Source of the DNA: Viola odorata
Taxonomy: Eukaryota; Streptophyta; Magnoliopsida; Malpighiales; Violaceae
Direction of reading: 5' to 3'
Assembly (NCBI GenBank): GCA_963691705.1
Contig: OY829542.1
Coordinates: forward strand, 60,350,427 to 60,414,426
DNA length: 64,000 nucleotides
Shown: positions 1 to 11,855 of the stretch, in pieces
Position numbering within the stretch: position 1 is the first letter of the stretch
How the letters are laid out: each line of letters begins with the position of its first letter
Notes under the pieces: generated by a model
What the model saw: the letters and a program-made list of their open reading frames with translations, nothing else
The model's database searches: none
Told to the model about the DNA's origin: nothing
Made by a program: the position numbers and the translations under genes

Positions 1-303
1 CGTGGAGATTCCAAATTAATAATAGATCAAGTCCTGGGAAACTCCCAAGCTAGGGAACCTATCATGATCCAATACCTTGCAAAGGTAAAGCGCTAGCTAA
101 CAGAACTGCAGAAAAATGGCACTCAAGTCAGCTTTGAGCATATTCCTCGAGAGAATAATGCTGAGGCAGATAACCTTACCAAAATGGCAGCCAACCTGAA
201 AGCTTCCATACCTAAGGACGTGTACTACGGGGAGATACCTATACCTTCCTTCATGGAAGAGCAAACGTCGCTTTGTGTGGAAGAAGGGGACAATGACTGG
301 AGA
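1..303 (+). pseudogene. Ty3/gypsy RNase H fragment (decayed retrotransposon pol)
   Basis: Frame 1 reads as the C-terminal part of the archaeal-type RNase H found in Tat-like gypsy polyproteins. It has a GDSKLIIDQV segment with the catalytic Asp, then IPRENNAEADNLTKMA with the late Asp. An in-frame TAG at 94-96 breaks it, so it is dead. The left part lies outside the window. Its right edge abuts exon 17 of the RHD3-like gene at about 303-306, where similarity to the second RHD3 copy (near 61340) begins abruptly. That junction removed the 3' end of the host gene. Family assignment rests on motif recognition only. Confidence 0.7.
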
Positions 304-479
304 ACACTCAAACTTGTATCTTCCCAGTCGGTAGCAACAGCATATGAGAATATAATACCATTATCCTCTGATGTACTCATTCTTACGACCTCTCTTATCG
401 ATGCCCAGTATGTATCTTCTGTGCAATTTTGAAGTTGGTATTCCAACGATCTTGTAATGTAACCAGCAACTTTAAGCTT

Positions 480-1025
480 CTGCATGAGGAACTTTATTAT
501 TTTCCCTTTTTAATTCTTTGTTAATTAAAAACACTACAATTGTTAGTAATTATAAATAAATAATATAATTAATTTATAGTAATGAACTAGAAAAAAGACC
601 ATTAATTAAACAACATTTTCTTGGATATTATTAGAATGATACTTTATCCTTACTTTAATGTGTTATTTAATCACCATATACTAATTATTTGTTTAATTAC
701 GTCTTATATTTGTATTTTTTTTGTTTAATTACCCCTTTACTGTAATTAAATAATAATATTATTCAATTTTGCATCAAAAAAGTAACACAACACTAAAATA
801 TCACTTGGCAAGTATAACGTAACCATACTATTTGCAGGTTTTGTTGGAACTTAATGCATAATTTGATGCCTATTAAAACTCGTATCTTTCCCTTTTAAGA
901 GCCAAATAATAAAATATATCATTACATAGATATAATAATTAACGAAACAATAATTATTCCTCTACTTATTTAAAAATAATTAAGGAAACAAACTTACCAA
1001 TCCTTGCAACCATAACTTTATTGTA
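480..1025. other. AT-rich part of intron 16, no gene
   Basis: I see no coding sequence here. It begins just upstream (minus sense) of exon 17 of the RHD3-like gene. The segment near 611-654 is repeated almost exactly at 3563-3607, so the 2.95 kb between them is flanked by direct repeats of about 43 bp. Confidence 0.5.
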
Positions 1026-1873
1026 CAGTAGAAACTCTATAAAATAATACACTTGGGACGACCAAAATTTATTAATTAAAAGAGTTATTAATTAATCGAT
1101 AAATTAATAATTATTAATTTATATATGAATTAGGGGTTCCAAATCCAGCAAAAATAAATGTGTTAGATGCAATGAATCTTGCAATTTCAGCATGGACTAT
1201 GGATGTTCGTGCAAATACAATTGCGAACTGCTTTCGTCATTGTAAACTTCGATCAACAGATAATGTGACTTTTGAGAACTCAGATGAAGGTGGTGAAAGC
1301 ACTCAAGAACTCCAGAATTTGATCAAAGAGTTGGGTTATCGCAATGCAATGGATGTCGAAGATGTTCTGACTCACCCAGAAGAAAATGTAGTTGCACAGT
1401 TGTTGACTGATGAAGAAATTATTGAAAGCGTTATTGGAATTAATAAAGATGATATCGATGAAGAAGATGATGAAAGTTCTACAATGGAGCCCCCTTCGCG
1501 AAACGAAGCTATTAAAGCGGCAATCACATTGAACAATTTCTTGTTGAGCTATGAGAAAACAACACCAGAAGTTCTTACCATGCTAAGGAAAATTAGAGAC
1601 GACATTCAAGGGGAAATTGATTTCAACAAAAAACAAAAGACAATTGAGTCATTTTTCAAGAAACCTTCATAAATCATTCATGTAATATGCTATATATAAG
1701 GAATTATTAATTTATATTTTATATGGGGTCTAAAGAAATTATCAAAAATGTATTATCTTATAATTTTAGCGAATTATTAATTTAGCACCCTATCTCCGAG
1801 TCGGGACCGGCCAAAAATATTATCTTAGAGAGTTTATTAAATAATCGAGTATTAATTTATCGATTTTCTACTG
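1026..1873 (+). mobile_element. pogo-like (Tc1/mariner) element, internally deleted
   Basis: Terminal inverted repeats start CAGTAGAAACTCTATAAA on the left and, read inward from the right, CAGTAGAAAATCGATAAA (16 of 18 match). A TA dinucleotide lies outside each end (1024-1025 and 1874-1875), the target duplication of Tc1/mariner elements. The 848-bp element keeps only the 3' end of a transposase gene. It sits inside intron 16 of the RHD3-like gene, in opposite orientation. Plant pogo/Lemi elements with a related terminus are known; the exact family is an inference. Confidence 0.75.
1160..1672 (+). pseudogene. C-terminal fragment of pogo/Tigger-type transposase
   Basis: The open frame encodes the tail of a plant pogo-like (CENP-B related) transposase. 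AMNLAISAWTMDVRANTIANC followed by FRHCKLR is the family's segment after the DDE catalytic core. An acidic stretch (NKDDIDEEDDESS) and the ending QKTIESFFKKPS follow. The helix-turn-helix DNA-binding region and the catalytic residues are missing, and the frame has no proper start: it opens with GTG at 1160 and the first ATG is at 1172. It lies wholly between the inverted repeats of the element at 1026-1873. It cannot be an active transposase. Confidence 0.7.
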
Positions 1874-1875
1874 TA

Positions 1876-2883
1876 TGATGATTATTCGAAGGAAATTGAC
1901 CTTAGTTTTAGAGCCAAACAATAGAATATATTGTAATATAAATTACTTGAATATTAAAGCTAATTATTTTTATAAATTATGAGTTAATCATAAAATCTGA
2001 GATAATTAAGTAATCATATAAAAGTTGTGAGTTACGAATTAGCTATATCTGTTTTTTGAATAATTGACTTTTTGAAACAGTAACAAAAAGTATAACAAGC
2101 ACCAAAAAGTCAAGTAAAATGAACAGTAACAAAAAGTACAAAAGTGACGATTATTCGAAAACGAAGGGAGTACCATTTGATAGAATTTATTATCAATTAA
2201 AAATTAATTACATGTGCAGAGACCCTAACTACTTCATCGGGGATGTCCATCGTCTCGATCTCAACTCCATTAGTAATCTCCATGCTCTCACATAAAAATC
2301 AGAACTCATATATTTTTATTTTATTAAATTTTAATTTATAAATAAGGTAAGTGAGTTACCGAATCAAATTAAATTTCATTTTTATAATTATAATTATTAA
2401 ATTAATATTTTTTATAATTAGGTACAACTAAAAAAACGTCAAAGACACAAAAAAATTATGTGGACTTCCGGTCTATTTTCCTTTGTATAAAAGTGGGCTT
2501 TTATCATACATATCTGGTTTTTTCTTAAGAAAAAATAATAATATTATTAATATCTGGTTTTTTCCGAAATGTGAATATTTAATGTTTGATTAAAAAAGTA
2601 ATCATATAAATTCATTTATTTGATAAGTATTTAGTTGTCGCATTATATATACTGACGGGTCATACATTCTTTTTTTTTTAAAATAAATAAATAAAACTTA
2701 CATATTGATAAATTATAATGTAATAAAAACGTTTGGGTTAAAAAAATATAATAAATTAAATAACCAAGGTCATTTTATTTTGGTTTTAACAAATCACAAT
2801 ACTACAATATCATCACAATATTTTATACGTTGTGTAGAAATAGTGAAGTAATGTGTATTTTTTAGCATTTATTTTATCATTGA
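1876..2883. other. AT-rich intron 16 sequence, nothing recognised
   Basis: About 1 kb of AT-rich DNA between the pogo-like element and the captured HIPP exon. The stretch at 1905-1940 resembles 892-930, on the other side of the pogo-like element, hinting at a local duplication. No open frame or structural RNA was seen. Confidence 0.4.
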
Positions 2884-3426
2884 TCATCTATGAATATGAT
2901 ATAATGTGTTGAAATGGTGCTGCTGATGCATCTGATGCACCTGATGGTGCGTGATCTGCAGCTGCCGCAGGATCTGCTGCTGCATCTGAATATTATAATT
3001 TCCCGTTGGACCCATCTGCTGCAGCTTCAGGATCTGCTGCTGCACGATCTGCTGCTGCTTCATCTGATTATTGCCCATCCAATTTCCCATTGGACCCATC
3101 TGCTGCTGCCGCAGGATCTGCTGCTGCTGCTGCTGCCACAGGATCTGCTGCTGCCGCAGGATCTCCTGCTGCTGCTGCATCTGATTATTGCCCATCCTAC
3201 CATCATTTCCCATTGGACCCATCTGGCCCATTTGACCTGCATTCTTGGCGGACTTGGCACCACCACCATTACCAAAACCAATATCATCCATCTCATGGTG
3301 TTTCATCTTGTTCATGTCTTGGACCCCTTCACTCTTTCCATTCTTGCCTTTCTTGGACCCGTTGCCATTATTGTTCCCACTAGCTCCTCCACTACTAACA
3401 TTATTGCTCTTCTTAGATTGAGGTGC
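2884..3426 (-). pseudogene. Captured terminal exon of a HIPP (heavy-metal-associated isoprenylated protein) gene
   Basis: The minus strand reads as the last exon of a HIPP32-35-like gene. A pyrimidine-rich acceptor (TTTTTTCCTGTAG) precedes 3426, then come SKKSNNVSSGGASG, GSKKGKNGKSEGVQD, MNKMKHHEMDDIGFGNGGGA and GQMGQMGPMGN, all typical of the linker after the metal-binding domain. The following region has expanded into CAG-rich DNA coding QQQ and MGPMG blocks. The frame stops at 2884-2886 after YHIHR, without the CaaX prenylation box that ends intact HIPPs. The N-terminal HMA domain is not present nearby. It lies inside intron 16 of the RHD3-like gene, on the same strand, and is absent from the matching intron of copy B. 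It is best read as a transduplicated gene fragment. Confidence 0.7.
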
Positions 3427-4482
3427 CTACAGGAAAAAAGAAGACCATTAGTATTCCATCCTAACTGGCAAGACATTGGCCGTTCAAAATGGCTAGTCAT
3501 TATGGCGTGATTCAATCAGCATCATTTATATTGATTTCATAACTTATAATAATTTTTTTTTTCAACATTTTCTTGGATATTATTACTAGAATGATACTTT
3601 ATCTTAACACAACAACAAATGATACATCATTCAATATTCATTCATTCATTTAAACATCTAATATCTTTTATTATTTTGGTATATAAATTTTACCTGGTAT
3701 TTCTCTTTAACCTTTGATAAACCGGCTGATCGCATATCCTTTGCATAATTATCAATTTCATTGCAAAGTTCTTTGCTGCATCCCAACCAGTCCCAACCAG
3801 CTGATAGCTTCTCTACAACGTCTGAAGATAAGAAGAGTACAGTTAAAAGATTCAACTAATTATCAATTCTTGATATGTTCAAATTGATTATTCAAAATAA
3901 TGGCACTTATGACGTAATAATAATTTTATTTATTTTATATTTATATTAAATTCAACCATAATATAAACATACCCTCCATAGCTTTCTTAATCTCCTCCTC
4001 ATGGGTGACATCTTTTCCAAATTCAGTAATTTGTTTTTCATTCGTATTAAGTTGTTCGTCTAATGTTAATGTTTCTCTTTTATCTTTCTGATTCTTATAT
4101 TAATAATACGACGTCACTGTATAATGTGTTAGTGTAAATAGTATCTTACCTTTACATTGATGTTCAAACATACGCTTACAATTGTCGTAACTCTCCTCAT
4201 ATGCAACAACGAATTTTACTCCTTTCATCTGCAACTCGGTCAACCTCATCTTAAATTCTTGAAGCGTTTCATTACGTACATGTCCCAACATAGTCACATA
4301 AAGAGGGTGCAAGATCTGTATGATATTAAACAAACTTAACTTTGAAAAACGTTCAAATACTAATGTGCGAAAAAAAATGAAAATGTAGATACAAAGTCCG
4401 TACTTTTAATATTTCTGATTTCAATACTCTCTCTCTTTCTTTTACTATGCGCTCTTTAAAGAGTTGTACGTCACTACGGTAT

Positions 4483-5352
4483 CTGTAGAAGAAAAATAAT
4501 ATGATCACAATAATTTTACCTGCCAAACAAGAAACTAGATGTGGAAAAAAAACTAAATTATAGTGAAGCCATTACTTAATGAGAATAATGATTGCACATG
4601 CAATAATGTACATAGAAATATTCACATAAATTAAATATATTTATTTATGACGTGTTTGACACTTGTTGTGTTATGCTACGATGTGTTGTGAGTGTTGTGC
4701 TATCTTTAAAATTAAAATTATAAATACATAAAATTTATCTTTTTTTTAAAATAAGTATATGTACTATAATATATATATTTTTAAGTAAGTTGCTACATCT
4801 TGTTAATATTTTTAATATTTTAAAATAATTTTGTATGTAAAATAATTATATTTTTATTTTTTAATACAAATAAGTAATCTTTCATTTTCAAAAGCATGTA
4901 TTCTCATGCTTTCCAAATGGGGTTCAATTATAACTAAAATTAAGCGGCTAAAAACAGACATTTTAACCAAATATTTTAGTGTTGTTTTTAAGTTTAAAAT
5001 AAAACAGCTAAAAGTAGGGGCCAAATATTCACAGATGGTAATTCAAATACTAAGTCCATGAATTGAAGTATTTTTTTAAAAGGAAAAAAAGTATTTAGGT
5101 CTATGACGTTTAGTGAATTATACACTTTCATCCTTAAAATTTTAACCCGCAATTTTTAGGACTAGATATTTCAAACATTAATTTGAAACTGTTTATTTTG
5201 ACTAATAATCCAATAATACATGTGATGATCTATCTAATATAATATCTTTATTATACTTTTCCATAACATTAATAAACAAGAGAAACAAGGACAAGAACAT
5301 ATATTCATCCTATAGAATAGTTAATTTGTTTTATCCAAAAAGTATTACTTAC
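4483..5352 (-). other. Intron 12 of RHD3-like copy A
   Basis: There is no gene within this intron. Its sequence aligns well with 62597-63555, the same intron of copy B, including a nearly identical run near the 3' exon border (TATAGAATAGTTAATTTGTT at both sites). This supports a tandem duplication that included introns. Confidence 0.7.
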
Positions 5353-7619
5353 TTTGAAAGAGTTGTTTCCATAAGGCCATGAAGCTTGTCTCCAAATTTA
5401 TATACACGCCCAGCTTCAACTTCCTTCTTCAATTCCATCAAATCCTGTTTTATCAGGAAATCAACTTGTCACTTTCTTTTAGCCAACGAACTCTCCATAA
5501 AACCGACATCATGGAGTGGAAAATGTGGCATTAGTACCTTACTAGAGGTCAGGCTTTTAAGCCACTTATCGGCAATTTTCTTGCACATATACTCGGCAAT
5601 CATGTCCTGATAAGGATGTAGCATTATTATTGTTATTATTTGGTTATTTATCTTAATATATAACAATAAGTAATAGTAATGATAATTATAATAATAATGG
5701 GCAAACTTTTGTATGATTAATTTACTCTTGGTATTCATAAAAAAAATCAATTAAACCTCTTAATGATTAATTAAGTCCCCATGTTCCTAAAAAACTTCCA
5801 ATCAAACTTATACATGTTTAATTTAGTCCTCCTATTCGTTAAAAAAATTTAATTTAATCTATTACTAATTAATTTAGTGATCGTGTTGATAAAAACTTCC
5901 CAATAAAACTTGATTCTCGCTGTGCGACACCCGAAATTGCTACATATTATATAAAAGGCATGAAAAACTAAAAGAATGAAGTCACGGAGGTAAAGGGCAT
6001 AGCATCATACACTATGAGCAGGGAGATTGAGAAACGGGTTCTCTTTTATAGTTTTCCATAGTTGAGGCGCATTTTCTTGAAATGCTACAGCAGGCAAAAC
6101 CCCCTCCCTATCAACTGAGAGAATTCGGAGAATTTTTCCCCTTAATTCAGCAACCTGGAATTGAACATGATATAACTCAAGTTATAATACAGGTATGGTA
6201 CTTAAAAATACAAAATCTTTCCAAACTTTTATTTTCTAAAATTTATTACGTATTTTTTTATCCAATTCAAATATATTGTCCAAAATATTTTGTATACTGG
6301 AAATTACATTTCACAACCAACAATGTAAATTGATTTGCAAATAATATGTTTTGAAAATAAATAATATACTATTTTTATGTACGACATTAATGTTTTAAAA
6401 TGTCTTTTGTGAGATGAATTTGTATTATTAATATTAAACTTCGTAGTTCTTTTAAAATACAAATTTTATACTTTAAAATACTAAGGAATCATTTTTTAAA
6501 AGATACAAAGGAATACCTGATCTTCAAATTCTTTCCTTTGAATTTCATAGCTAGGCAGACCAAATACCAGCACCTTCATGTAGTAATCATGATAGGTTAA
6601 ACAAGCATAAACAACAATGTCAGTCAGTTGAAAATAAAAATGAAGTAAGTCGAAAAGGGAGGGTGTCTTCTTACATGGAAGAAATCACTGATATTAGTTT
6701 TTTCCAAACCATTTGATCTTGCAATTGTAGTCCATATCTACATAAAATTATGAGTTAAAAATGTAGAAAGAACAAGACAAAAAACGTTTTGACATACCTT
6801 CTCCATAGTGCCCTTTATTTTTTCTTCAAGGATTTCAAGTGGAGTCTACATCATCGACGGTCACAAGGAAAAAAAAGGACTATATTACCAACCGTACATG
6901 TGGAATAGAGTTATAGGAAAATTAAATTAATTAGGTACTATATTGGATTATCACCGAATTCAAATACCGTGGTTTTATCGCGTAGAATGAAACACAACTT
7001 TGCTTTACGAGGTATCTTCATACGCGTCCGTATCTACTCATAACAACAAAGAAGCAAAAACCAATAAATATTAAGGGAGTCATCACTTTTAAAATCTATT
7101 TTTTTTCTTTAATTATACATGGGTTGCACTAGTAATGATTTAATGCAAAAATATAAAAAAAGTACAAATGACTATAATTATCCGAAATATAAAATATCAA
7201 CTTTCCGGAAAAAAAATAATTTAGACGTACAAAAATAATGGTACCTGCAAAATTGTCTGTAGAAGGGTTAAGCTCGCAGCATTCTGCCGACCAATGTCAT
7301 GGCACCACCTACACATGATTTTCATAAATACATCCATTTATATATATATCTAATTTACTATTGCGGATACTCTTGCAAAGTGAGGGGTGTCAAGATCAAA
7401 ATAATTTGTAATTTGTAACTTGAATTTAACTTAACTCTCTATTTTTGATTTATATTGTTGTCTTATTAAAGGCCCGTTTGATACTGTTTTCTAAATAGAT
7501 TATATTTTTTTTCTGGTAGAATTTTCAAATTTGATGCTTTTATTAGAAAATATTTTAACATTTAAATCAATTTTTGAAGAAAACAAAATCTACTAGGAAA
7601 CTATCACAAACGGCCATAA

Positions 7620-8340
7620 ATGTGTTGTGGTATTGTGTGGTAGAATTTTCAATGGTCTGCACCTTTTGGGGTTGTCGATGTTGAGTGAATTTTAAGAACT
7701 CTCTCCTGCTTACCGATGTCTCTCCGAACAGCAATGCGTTGGATCGTGGATATACTGTCCGAAATGGTACGAGAGTGCTTAAGTTGGGTGGAATTATTGT
7801 TCCAGGTAATATCGACAATATTTTAAACTGTAGGACAAGATTGCTTCCAAGGATTTTTTTTTGTGCAGACGGGGGTTGTGTGATGTGGCAGCAGCTAGAT
7901 GCGTGTTATGTGGTTTAGAAACTGAAACGGTGGATCATTTGTTCTTATTTAAGGTGGATGAAAAACAACAGTTGAATTTTAACCTGAAATTAAAAGGTAG
8001 AAGGAGTTTGGAGTAAAAGAATACCTAGTCTTTATGCTCTTTCCTTGGTCAAGGAAAAATCTACCAACTCAATGGGACTGTGGGGATGGTTGGTAGAATT
8101 GTTTTTGAGTTTTCTAGGTGTCTCTTCCATGTCTTGGAAAATAGATTCTCGGTTGAGCTTCTAGCTGATTCGGTCATTTATAATAACTCCAATGATCAAG
8201 TTAGTAAGTTGGAAATGATAGTTGAGACGCAACCAACAAACACGCAAAGTATGCATATGTTGAGGGCATAAGATCACGTTGTAGAGTAGGTAGTAAATTC
8301 GGGCGAATGAGATTGTTGAGTCTGTTTTAAATATGTATTA
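7620..8340 (+). pseudogene. LINE (L1-type) 3' remnant with zf-RVT motif
   Basis: Around 7820-7960 the plus strand gives DRL-type and CVLCGLETETVDHLFLF peptide signatures, the zinc-binding zf-RVT segment that follows reverse transcriptase in plant L1 LINEs. The reading frame is broken by frameshifts and stops, and no reverse transcriptase core is left. The fragment occupies intron 4 of the RHD3-like gene, in the opposite orientation. Exact ends are not visible; I see no clear poly(A) tail or target duplication. Confidence 0.55.
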
Positions 8341-8857
8341 TGACTTTTAATGAGGAGTTATGAGAGGGTATTTATAGAAAAAAATTGTAGATGAAGATAG
8401 GGATAATTATAATAAAAGGTAGGTTTTTTCACTATATTCATGGCAGAGAATTAGTCATTTGGTTTGTCTAATAAAATAGGAAGGCATGCAGGTTAAGTCA
8501 ACAATTAATGAATTAGACAAATAGAGCGCGGTTATTACTTCCTGATAGAATATCCAGTGGCGGATCCAGGATTTATTTCCAAGGGGCGGGGATTTTTTTT
8601 AGAGTATTTTAAAGAAATTTCTTTTTCAACATAAATAATCAAATAATCATTTAACATATCATCTCCTATAAGCAGAGGGTGTGAAGAAGAGGCCGAGATG
8701 TGACTTGGCGCAGAGCAGTGCAATTAATTTGGAATTTAGGGTTCAATTTTGCTGATTTGGGGTGCGTTGGATTTCAGATTTGGGTTGGGGATTTAGGGTG
8801 GATTTGGTTAGGGATTTGGGCTGGACTGAAAAAAGCTAACTAATATTAGATTTTGTA

Positions 8858-9419
8858 GGATTTGAACCCATAACCTCCTGCAAAGACTAAGACACCTTAG
8901 TGGCTGTTTGGGGTTTGGGGTTGGGTACCCAACCCAACATTTGCCAACCAAAATGAAATTTTGGTGTTTGTTAAACACCATTGGGGAAATGAAAAAGTGG
9001 GTTTTTGGGTGGGGAAATGAGAAAAGTAGGGGGTGAGGGAATGGAACAAAATGCTCCATTCCGCAAATTGAAGGCCAATTTGGCCTTTCTCTCTCTTTCT
9101 TTTTTCTTTTTCATTTCTTTTTAATTTTTTAACATTATATAACCAACAAAATAAATTAAAAACTATCACAACAAAATTTTTATTTCAAGATAAGTAATTC
9201 TAGATCCATTTTTCCTATTTTTATTAATTTTTTAAAAATAGATTTTATGTCTTTTATGGTCATTTTACCAAACACTTCAGATACCTCACAACACTTTTGA
9301 TTTTTTTTACCAAACAGCACACTCCGTTTCCCAAAAGTCATTTTCCCACTCAACATTTTCCCAAAAGTCATTTTCCCACCAAACCGGAACGCTAAACAGA
9401 CCCTTAGACCACTTGGCCA
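8858..9419 (-). repeat. tRNA-derived (SINE-like) promoter split by a MITE
   Basis: On the minus strand, TGGCCAAGTGG (9409-9419) fits the RNA polymerase III box A of tRNA genes and GGTTCAAATCC (8858-8868) fits box B. Between them lies the 504-bp Harbinger-like element. Removing it with one TTA copy leaves about 33 bp between the boxes, a normal tRNA spacing. The sequence resembles the 5' head of a tRNA-derived SINE carried inside the hAT element. It is not a usable tRNA gene. Confidence 0.55.
8900..9403. mobile_element. Harbinger/Tourist-like MITE
   Basis: The ends are GTGGCTGTTTGGGGTT and, read inward from the right, GGGTCTGTTTAGCGTT (12 of 16 match). TTA flanks both sides (8897-8899 and 9404-9406), the 3-bp target duplication of PIF/Harbinger elements. 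The element is 504 bp, non-coding, and interrupts a tRNA-like sequence inside the hAT element. Confidence 0.65.
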
Positions 9420-9528
9420 TCCTAACACTGATAGTTAATGTTGCATCACAAATTAATATCTTCATTCAATTAAAAAAAAAATTTTGATTGGGCCAGGGTG
9501 GGTGGCTGGATCCGCCACTGAGAATATC

Positions 9529-10067
9529 CACTCATCGCTTGATCTTTCCAATGGGACTAAACCAACTCGTGCCTAGCGCTATCTTGGTAAAGTGTTACGT
9601 CGACATTATCGATAGAGTTTTTAAGATAATAATATCAATAGTATCTTTCTAGGAAAAAATGGGACTGTGGAAGAAGTAATTCTTCGCTACTTTGGGAATG
9701 CCAATCCGCTACTAGCGATGGGGTCAGAAAGCAAACCGCAAATGGTGGGTAGGTTGTGTGATTAGAAGTGTCTTTGTTCACGGCGGTGATGGAAGGAAAA
9801 GGTACAGGGATACTGAAGGATTGTTCGTAGTATTAGGGCATCATCATGTCTACGTGCACGGAGATGGATCAGAGTAGGGTGTTGTTGTGCAGATAACAGC
9901 TGGTGTTTTGCTCCTGGGTATCGCATTTTCTTTTAAAAATATAATTGGATAATTTTTTTAAAATAAAGTTTATTTTATTTGTGATTAGTGTTGTGTAATT
10001 AATTAGTTGAATAAACAATTAAGAAGCAATTGAGCAATTGAAAACAATAAATAGCTGAAAAACTTAC
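9529..10067. other. Intron 4 remainder, no gene recognised
   Basis: This segment lies between the hAT element and exon 4 of the RHD3-like gene. Some short open runs near 9660-9880 might be more of the LINE remnant, but I could not identify a domain. Confidence 0.35.
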
Positions 10068-10876
10068 AGGTTGACAATCAGGATGTCAGCAACTGCTAAA
10101 GCAAATAAGGCACTTTTTCCCTCGAATGAAGTATCATCCTAAAAGAAATAGCATGTGTTTTAGAGGTTAAATTAAAATAATTTCGATAAAAATTATGTTT
10201 TCAATTTCTAACAATAGTAAATTTTTATTTTTTTATTTTAAAGAATTAATTTTTTTAAAAAAAAAATTTAAAGAATAAATTATATCTATTTATTTAGTAT
10301 ATATTAATTTATGTTTCTCGTTTAACACCGAAGCTAAGAAGTAAATATATTGAATATTTACCTCGCCTCTCTCCTCACCATCGGTCCCTTCAATATCCAT
10401 CGCAATCGTGAACGGTCGATCAATAGTTACACATTTTGCAATCCAAATTCCCTGAGTTGTTTGATTTCTGAAATCACACACCATTTTTTATGTCAATAAA
10501 TAAATATATATATAAACACGACTTAAGGGGAAATGCACTGCATTTTTTATGTCAAATTAAACATCAAAATTATGTAAAGTTCATACAAAAATTGAAACTA
10601 ACGTTAGCTTCTCATTACCATTTATAAACATCATATCCATTGAACATTTATAAGCAAAATGAGTGACTTTTTATATTCTTGAATTTTATTCCTTTCAAAT
10701 TCCATTACTTATAACATTAATTCTAGATAAATAAATCAATTAATTTAAAATTAATTCAATATGCAAACTAAAAGTTTTAAAATTATTTAAGCAATAGGTA
10801 GTTATAACTGTTGACATGTGCGAACTAAAATCTCACGTAAAAAAGATAGGAAAAATAAAAAGTAAATATTAGAAGT

Positions 10877-11358
10877 ATGGTTTAATAACATAAATCATCC
10901 CTGTACTTTAATGTTTTGATTATTTACCCCCTATACAATTTGTTTATTTAATGACCCTCCTATACTCATATTTTTTTGTTTAATGACCCTTCGACGTTAT
11001 AGAATGGTGATCTGGCACATTCTCCGTTAATTTTTTTGACACTTTAGCATGATTATGCCACGTCGGGTGGTCATTAAATAAAAAAGTAAGAGTATAGAGG
11101 GGTCATTAAATAAAAAAAGTATGAAAATAAAGGGTCATTAAACAAAAAAGATTCGACACGTCAGCAAAATCACTATTCTGTGGCATAATCTTGCTGACAT
11201 GCCGATTTTTTTTTAACGGAGATCATTATTTCGTAACGCCAGGTAGTCATTAAACAAAAAAAGTATGAATATAAAAAGATATTAAATAAACAAATTATAC
11301 AATGGGGTAATTAATCAAAATATTAAAGTACAGTGGGATTTATGTCATTAAACCTCAT
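10877..11358. mobile_element. Foldback/MITE-like element 1 in intron 2
   Basis: The outer about 80 bp at each end are inverted copies. The left reads GGTTTAATAACATAAATC.. and the complement of the right reads GGTTTAATGACATAAATC.., and the match continues through CTGTACTTTAAT and TTTGTTTATTTAAT. The inner parts also pair loosely. There is no coding capacity. I could not define a target duplication, so the superfamily is open. Confidence 0.6.
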
Positions 11359-11855
11359 AATTATTGATCTTCTAATAGGTTAGTTTAGAGAGGGGAGAGA
11401 ACTAAAAAAACTTGACCATTCTCACCACATAATTTTTAGGTGTGTATAGATTTTGATAGTTGATTTAAAAGTAATAATATCGGTTTTAATTTAAACTAAA
11501 TATGAAATTAAATCACTACACATTCCGTGTATGGAAAACAAGTTTTGGATAACTATATATTAAAATATTAAATATGTTAAAACTAAAAACTATTAAATCA
11601 CTACACATTCCGTGTATTGTTTTATATACTGTAAAATTTTCTCCACAAAGTCCAAACATTAGTTGATATAATATGATCAAGTAATTTGCTTACAAACATT
11701 ATTTCCCTCCAATTAATATACTTTTATCATGTATTATTCTAATTCCCTACGACCCTTAACGTTTTTTATTTATAACAAATTGGTCCAACCGGTATTATTG
11801 ATTCACTTTTTTGGTAAATTTAACGTAATCTAATTAGTACCATAAATAATTGAGG

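Larger units (their letters stand above)
8555..9520. mobile_element. Non-autonomous hAT element
   Basis: The element has 15-bp perfect terminal inverted repeats, CAGTGGCGGATCCAG at the left and its complement at the right. Both ends are bordered by the 8-bp direct repeat AGAATATC (8547-8554 and 9521-9528). An 8-bp duplication with CAGTGGCGG-type ends is diagnostic of hAT transposons. At 966 bp it has no transposase frame. It sits in intron 4 of the RHD3-like gene and carries a second, Harbinger-like insertion at 8900-9403. Confidence 0.85.

Noticed and set aside
2914..3510. Leu-rich and Ser/Ala-rich plus-strand open frames
   Set aside because: They arise from reading the CAG/CTG repeats of the captured HIPP exon on the wrong strand.
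8858..9419. A functional tRNA gene on the minus strand
   Set aside because: A 504-bp MITE splits it, and I cannot fold a full cloverleaf or find a terminator; only box A and box B are convincing.
8808..9428. Minus-strand open frames of 82-90 codons
   Set aside because: They are contained in the Harbinger-like MITE and hAT element and are low-complexity.
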